DNA of 63,337 bases, taken from assembly GCA_017512095.1 (NCBI GenBank), contig JAFWHC010000005.1:1-63337 (forward strand). The letters are read 5' to 3'. Shown here piece after piece: positions 60,211-63,337 of this stretch (position 1 is its first letter; each line of letters starts with the position of its first letter). Under the pieces are notes generated by a model. That model worked only from the letters and a program-made list of their open reading frames with translations. It ran no database searches and was not told the DNA's origin. The stretch comes from Candidatus Saccharimonadota bacterium (GTDB taxonomy: Bacteria; Patescibacteriota; Saccharimonadia; Saccharimonadales; Saccharimonadaceae). The translations under genes were made by a program, and so were the position numbers.

Positions 60211-61470
60211 TTAGAATCCCGGTTTACCGAGGAGTTTGAACATTTCTTTTTTGTATTTTTCTACACCTGGTTGGTCAAATGGGTCGACGCCGTGAAGACG
60301 CGCGGAGATGGCGCAAGCGGTCTCGAAGAAGAAGATAAGAAAGCCAAGGACAAGCTCACTAATGCCAAATTCCGCTTCGGTGTCACGGACTTCGATGACA
60401 AAGGTGCTGATGCCGCCGGTGTCGTGGGCCTTAAGCGTAGCTTCGAGAGCCTTTTCTGAGATTTCCGTGAGGGGTTTTCCCTCAAGATAATCAAGGCCGT
60501 CTTTCGAGTTTTTCTCGGCGGGGACGGTTAGCGGGGATTTTTCTGGCGAGAAGCGAAGGAAGGTTTCAAAGATATTGCGGCGACCGTCTTGCATATATTG
60601 GCCGAGGGAATGGAGATCGGTTGAGTAAACGACGCTGGCCGGGAAGATGCCCTGTTTGTCTTTCCCTTCCGATTCGCCAAAAAGCTGTTTCCACCATTCG
60701 TTGAAATAGACCAGACTCGGCTCGAAGTGGGCGAGGACTTCGACGTCGCAACCACATTCGTCATAAAGATAGAAGCGGGAAAAGGCATATTCAACGAGCA
60801 TGGAGTCTTCGAGATTGTCGAGGCTCAGTTGGGTTTCTTTGCAGTGACGAGCGCCTTCGAGGAGCTTATCGATGTCAACGCCAGCGCAGGCTAACGGGAA
60901 AAGACCGACGGCGGTCAGGACGGAGTAGCGACCGCCAACGCCGAGAGGAACCTCGAAAGTTTCGTAGCCGTTCTCTAGGGATTCGTCGTGGAGAGCGCCG
61001 GACTCAGGGTCGGTTGTGGCAATAATACGGTTTTTAGCTTCTTTTTCGCCGTATTTTTTAATAAGGGCGTTTTTGAGGATACGGAAAGCGATGGCGGGTT
61101 CAGTTGTGGTGCCGGACTTGCTAATGACGTTGAGTGAAAAATCTTTGCCTTCTAGGGTTTTTAAGATTTTTTTGAGTTCCTTAGAAGAGAGGGAGTTTCC
61201 AGCGAAGAGGAGTTTACATTTAGTTTTGTCATCGGTCGACTTGTCGAGCGCTTCGTAAACAGCGCGAGCGCCGAGGTAGCTCCCGCCGATGCCGATGCAG
61301 ACGAGATAGTCGGAATTTTCCTGGACCTTTCTCGCGACTTCTTTGATTTTTGCGAGTTCATCTTGGTTCGCGCCGTCGGGTAGGTCAAACCAGTCACCCA
61401 TCGGGTCGTCTTTAATTTCTTCAATTAGTTCGGCAGCAAGGCCATAGTCTAAATCAATGGTATTTCTCAT
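60211..61470 (-). CDS. pgi: Glucose-6-phosphate isomerase
   Basis: 419 residues from the ATG at 61470 (MRNTIDLDYG), with TATTAT 6 nt upstream; the longer open frame upstream is spurious because it overlaps the next gene. Motifs: CIGIGGSYLGARA near 58-70, the phosphate-binding SKSGTTTEPA near 120-129, catalytic Glu in GVGGRYSVL near 176, and a C-terminal Lys in the PGVEKYK region. It is the short bacterial type. Glycolysis or pentose phosphate connection. Confidence 0.93.
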   Translation of the reverse strand: MRNTIDLDYGLAAELIEEIKDDPMGDWFDLPDGANQDELAKIKEVARKVQENSDYLVCIGIGGSYLGARAVYEALDKSTDDKTKCKLLFAGNSLSSKELKKILKTLEGKDFSLNVISKSGTTTEPAIAFRILKNALIKKYGEKEAKNRIIATTDPESGALHDESLENGYETFEVPLGVGGRYSVLTAVGLFPLACAGVDIDKLLEGARHCKETQLSLDNLEDSMLVEYAFSRFYLYDECGCDVEVLAHFEPSLVYFNEWWKQLFGESEGKDKQGIFPASVVYSTDLHSLGQYMQDGRRNIFETFLRFSPEKSPLTVPAEKNSKDGLDYLEGKPLTEISEKALEATLKAHDTGGISTFVIEVRDTEAEFGISELVLGFLIFFFETACAISARLHGVDPFDQPGVEKYKKEMFKLLGKPGF

Positions 61471-61543
61471 GTATATATAATAACATAAGAAGAGCAAAAA
61501 GTCCGCCCCGTGTTGTTTCTTGAGAAGGCGGGTTTTGGATGGG

Positions 61544-61975
61544 CTATTTTTTCTTGGTCTTAGATTCTTTGACTTCGGCTTCTTCGACTTTGTCGACGTC
61601 GATGCCGTGGGCGTTGACGTGGATGGTGAATTTGTTTTTAGATTCCTTGGTTTTGTCGGCGAAGAGGTTTTTGAAAATAATCGAGAGGCCGATGACAGCG
61701 AGGAGGGCGGCGACGATAACTTTCCAGGCGATGTCCCAGCCGAAGACGTTTTGGGAGGCAAGGAGGAGGATGGCGCCGAGGGCGAGCATGAAGAGGTTGG
61801 CGAATTTGCTGTCTTTGTCGGAGAAGAGGCCGATGAGGCTTGGGATGATGATGAAGAGAGTCCACCAGCCGTTAAAGAACAGTTCGAAGCTGAACAGGCC
61901 GAGAGCTTTGCCGCCAAAGTAGATGCCCAGTGCTAAAATTGCTATTCCCCAGATGATTGATTTGGTGCGTTTCAT
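61544..61975 (-). CDS. Small membrane protein with LiaF/DUF5668-like helices
   Basis: 143 residues: four short helices at about 8-28, 33-50, 58-76 and 81-104 in the arrangement of LiaI/LiaF-like N-terminal regions (IIWGIAILALGIYF start), then a charged, Lys/Glu-rich C-terminal tail. TATAAT ends 9 nt before the ATG. In Firmicutes such proteins sense or respond to envelope stress; the role here is inferred only from topology. Confidence 0.65.
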   Translation of the reverse strand: MKRTKSIIWGIAILALGIYFGGKALGLFSFELFFNGWWTLFIIIPSLIGLFSDKDSKFANLFMLALGAILLLASQNVFGWDIAWKVIVAALLAVIGLSIIFKNLFADKTKESKNKFTIHVNAHGIDVDKVEEAEVKESKTKKK

Positions 61976-62014
61976 AATAATTGTATTATATCATGAGCTG
62001 AATTATTTTTGGTA

Positions 62015-62056
62015 TTTCTTTTTGGCGGAGAGGATGCGGAAGATGGTTGAGGTTGA
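62015..62056 (-). pseudogene. Orphan 3' end of DUF916-like gene (copy T5)
   Basis: The stretch 62022-62056 is almost identical to the end of the gene running off the right edge and translates to FRILSAKKKYQK then stop, matching FRILSAKKKDKK. No gene body precedes it. Confidence 0.75.
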
Positions 62057-62276
62057 TTGTAAGGAATGAATAAGTTAGAATGAAGGAGTGTTGTTCCTTT
62101 GGAGATTAGCGAGCCATATGGGCTATAAGTTCCCCAATTTGTAGTCCTCGGGGGGTTCACTAAAAAGGTTTATTCTAGGTAAGAATCAGAGCCCTAGAAA
62201 GGATGAGTATATGCACCAGTTTGGTTTGATTATAATCAATATTGGACGTAAAAAGTCCGGCAAATCAAAGAAAAAT
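62051..62276 (+). promoter_or_regulatory. Promoter and structured leader of a 23-residue ORF
   Basis: TTGATT, 17-nt spacer and TAGAAT on the plus strand (about 62053-62080) start a transcript near 62087. The 125-nt leader has AGCC/GGGCT, CCCC/GGGG and TTCTAGG/CCTAGAA hairpins, the last just before the SD AAAGGA. It looks like an attenuator or riboswitch-like leader, or a structured RNA in its own right. Confidence 0.4.
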
Positions 62277-62282
62277 AAATAG
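62211..62282 (+). CDS. Small basic ORF of 23 residues
   Basis: MHQFGLIIINIGRKK start and a Lys-rich end (SGKSKKNK); the stop lies inside the following hairpin. SD AAAGGA is 7 nt upstream. Like the 30-residue ORF near 22.7 kb it has its own promoter, structured leader and hairpin, but the two peptides are not alike in sequence. A real peptide is possible; a non-coding RNA is the alternative. Confidence 0.4.
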   Translation: MHQFGLIIINIGRKKSGKSKKNK

Positions 62283-62301
62283 CTAGTTTTACTAGCTATT
62301 T
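62277..62301. terminator. Perfect 10-bp bidirectional hairpin
   Basis: AAATAGCTAG-TTTTA-CTAGCTATTT. On the minus strand it is followed by ATTTTTC; it ends a short minus-strand RNA (promoter TTGCAA-17-TATAAT near 62350-62375) and may also end the plus-strand 23-residue ORF transcript. Confidence 0.7.
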
Positions 62302-62387
62302 AAACAACACATTCGAGGCGTTCCTAGAGCGTCTCTTTTATGGTTTTATTATATCAAGAAACTCTAGATTTTGCAAGATAGGTGGGG
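62302..62387 (-). ncRNA. Candidate short minus-strand RNA
   Basis: Minus-strand TTGCAA, 17-nt spacer and TATAAT (about 62349-62376) would start a roughly 70-nt transcript that ends at the 62277-62301 terminator and has no ORF. It is placed directly downstream of orphan tail T6. Confidence 0.4.
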
Positions 62388-62455
62388 CTATTTCTTTTCT
62401 CTTTTCTTTCCCCAAAGAATTTTGAAGATGATGAGGAAGATGGCGAAAGCAACAA
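62388..62455 (-). pseudogene. Orphan 3' end of DUF916-like gene (copy T6)
   Basis: Translates to VAFAIFLIIFKILWGKKREKK and stop, like the end of the 18935-19843 protein. Upstream on the minus strand a promoter-like TATTCT and a hairpin with an outer AAGGGGC/GCCCCTT stem directly follow the nuclease stop, exactly the order seen in the 18-kb island. Confidence 0.8.
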
Positions 62456-62520
62456 GAAAGGGGCTTGGCCTTGCGGAATTGACCACAAAGTCGCCCCTTC
62501 TACTTAATAGAATAGCACAT

Positions 62521-62952
62521 CTATTTTTCGATGTCAAGGATTTCTTCGCTGGACACGATTACCATCATTCGCCGAATTGCATGGTTGTTGACAAGCATTT
62601 CGACAAGAAAATCTTTAGCCTTAGTTCTGTCGTCGGATTTAATCCTGCGCAAATCGAAAATGATGTGGTCAGCTTGATGCGAAGCTTCATTGATGCGTTT
62701 CTTGATGGTTTTTTCGCGAAACTTTTCCGGAGACTTCATTTCCCAGGTGGTTCCAAGCATAGAAATATCGGCGTTATGGGTCTCCGGAGTGTTATTTTGC
62801 TTGGCTGGCTCAATGTCAAAGCCGAATTGAGCGAGCAGGATAATCGTTTCGTATTCGTGCGTCTCAAAATGAACGTCATTGGAGAAAATTCTGCCAACTT
62901 TCTTTTTAGGCATAGGCTCTAGTTTTCGAATTTTTAGTTTTCTCTTGCGCAT
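62521..62952 (-). CDS. PD-(D/E)XK nuclease-like protein related to the 18-kb nuclease
   Basis: 143 residues. A Lys/Arg-rich start (MRKRKLKIRKLEPMPKKKVG), then HEYETIILLAQFGFDI (the first acidic/helical element), NADISM near 85, TWEMKSPEKFREKTI near 93-107, and HQADHIIFDLRRIK near 115-128. The order and spacing match the nuclease at 18174-18581 and the CdiA C-terminal tRNase pattern. Its promoter (TTGTAA-17-TAAGAT) is embedded in two nested inverted repeats and ends 9 nt before the ATG. No immunity protein gene is adjacent. Confidence 0.65.
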   Translation of the reverse strand: MRKRKLKIRKLEPMPKKKVGRIFSNDVHFETHEYETIILLAQFGFDIEPAKQNNTPETHNADISMLGTTWEMKSPEKFREKTIKKRINEASHQADHIIFDLRRIKSDDRTKAKDFLVEMLVNNHAIRRMMVIVSSEEILDIEK

Positions 62953-62999
62953 GCTGCCGTTATCTTAACAGATACGGCAGTCTTTTACAAGCGCAAGAG
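62942..62999 (-). promoter_or_regulatory. Palindromic promoter/operator of the nuclease gene
   Basis: TTGTAA (62985-62990), 17 nt, TAAGAT (62962-62967) on the minus strand. Inner repeat CTGCCGT/ACGGCAG (62954-62960 with 62974-62980) brackets the -10; outer repeat CTCTTGCGC/GCGCAAGAG (62942-62950 with 62991-62999) covers the start codon. Strongly suggests autorepression or RNA-level control. Confidence 0.7.
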
Positions 63000-63006
63000 C
63001 GAAAAA

Positions 63007-63337
63007 TTATTTCTTGTCTTTCTTTTTGGCGGAGAGGATGCGGAAGATGAGGAGGAAGATGGCGAGGAGGATAAGGAAGAGGAGCCAGAGGGGGCAGACG
63101 ATAACGAGCTTGTCGACTTTAGACTCGACACCTTCGTATTCGACATTATAGATGACATGGAAGATGCCGACGGAAGGGGTGCCATCCCATTTTACCGACG
63201 AGAAAACGGTTCTTTCTGGCATAATCCATGTCTCCTTCGGCTCTTCTTCGTTCGTGAAGACTTCTTCACTAGAGAAGAGTGGGAAAATTTGCATAGTTTG
63301 TTTTGCTTTAGAGTGAACGTTGCCCTCGTTATGAATA
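63007..63337 (-). CDS. DUF916-like surface protein, C-terminal part (5' end beyond window)
   Basis: About 110 visible residues, no start inside the window. The text IHNEGNVHSKAKQTMQIF then PLFSSEEVFTNEEEP aligns with the second domain of the 18935-19843 protein (KNTGNVHSDGTYTLQVFPLF). The last membrane helix and basic end (VIVCPLWLLFLILLAI, FRILSAKKKDKK) are the template for orphan tail T5. It is therefore a paralogue about 43 kb away from the other island. Confidence 0.75.
   Translation of the reverse strand, partial: IHNEGNVHSKAKQTMQIFPLFSSEEVFTNEEEPKETWIMPERTVFSSVKWDGTPSVGIFHVIYNVEYEGVESKVDKLVIVCPLWLLFLILLAIFLLIFRILSAKKKDKK

Noticed and set aside
60211-61917. 568-codon version of pgi
   Set aside because: The extra N-terminus is Ser/Pro-rich, overlaps the 61544-61975 gene and lacks start signals; the ATG at 61470 has a promoter box and the correct protein start.

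Overview
The window looks like a chromosomal segment of an ultrasmall candidate-phyla (CPR/Patescibacteria) bacterium, most likely a Candidatus Saccharibacteria (TM7) relative. Pointers are a gene set built on glycolytic enzymes, recombination genes and an agmatine-fermentation route, with no biosynthetic operons; a RNase HII-YraN fusion; a VirB6-like type IV secretion protein; a pseudopilin; a minimal ComEC; and many sortase-type or tail-anchored surface proteins. The standard bacterial code fits: TGA is used as a stop, for example in the ABC ATPase gene, and not inside long frames. Taxonomy is inference from gene content; there is no rRNA in the window. Most genes lie on the minus strand.

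Layout. 0.15-2.4 kb: large secreted FISUMP-like protein with a long structured 5' leader. 2.7-4.1: GTPase Der. 4.1-7.2: overlapping operon VTC domain / DUF4956 / Cthe_2159-like protein. 7.3-8.6: LPSTG surface protein. 8.8-12.0: three unrecognised genes, two of which follow perfect sigma70-type promoters. 12.2-16.2: short-chain dehydrogenase, tRNA-Gly, tRNA-His, a tail-anchored protein, triosephosphate isomerase, a HAD phosphatase, a pseudopilin and tRNA-Ser. 16.2-19.9: accessory island downstream of tRNA-Ser with a HIRAN/HipA pair, a PD-(D/E)XK nuclease, two copies of a small RNA and repeated 3' ends of a DUF916-like surface gene. 19.9-23.1: two surface proteins, a DsbA-like protein, RNA candidates and a 30-residue basic ORF. 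23.1-26.6: MurJ and AspS. 26.7-29.1: AT-rich ABC transporter plus secreted peptide. 29.2-32.2: FtsH and a divergent ComEC-like protein. 32.2-37.8: 1845-residue VaFE adhesin. 37.9-48.4: PhoH2-like ATPase, RNase HII-YraN, serine hydrolase, L19, an unknown, and the operon galU-radA-ruvC-ruvA with gpmI upstream. 48.5-52.9: subtilase with LRR and sorting signal. 53-61.5: agmatine deiminase pathway (aguA, antiporter, putrescine carbamoyltransferase, carbamate kinase) with a VirB6-like protein and glucose-6-phosphate isomerase. 61.5-63.3: LiaF-like membrane protein and a second accessory island with the same architecture as the first (nuclease, promoter/hairpin, orphan tail, DUF916-like gene running off the edge).

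How the genes fit together. Pgi, Tpi and GpmI are glycolytic steps. The agmatine pathway would give ATP through carbamate kinase while exchanging agmatine for putrescine. GalU and MurJ serve envelope polymers. The surface proteins use three sorting-like motifs (LPSTG, TPNTG, IPNTG), but no sortase is in the window. Many first genes of transcripts have a TATAAT-like box only 6-9 nt before the ATG, so leaderless mRNAs appear common, whereas internal operon genes and several surface genes have Shine-Dalgarno sequences.

The most unusual feature is the pair of islands in which copies of one 3' gene end (a transmembrane anchor followed by basic residues, partly with its terminator) flank nuclease or HipA-type genes. 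This resembles orphan-module arrays of polymorphic toxin loci, but the shared sequence is at the 3' end.
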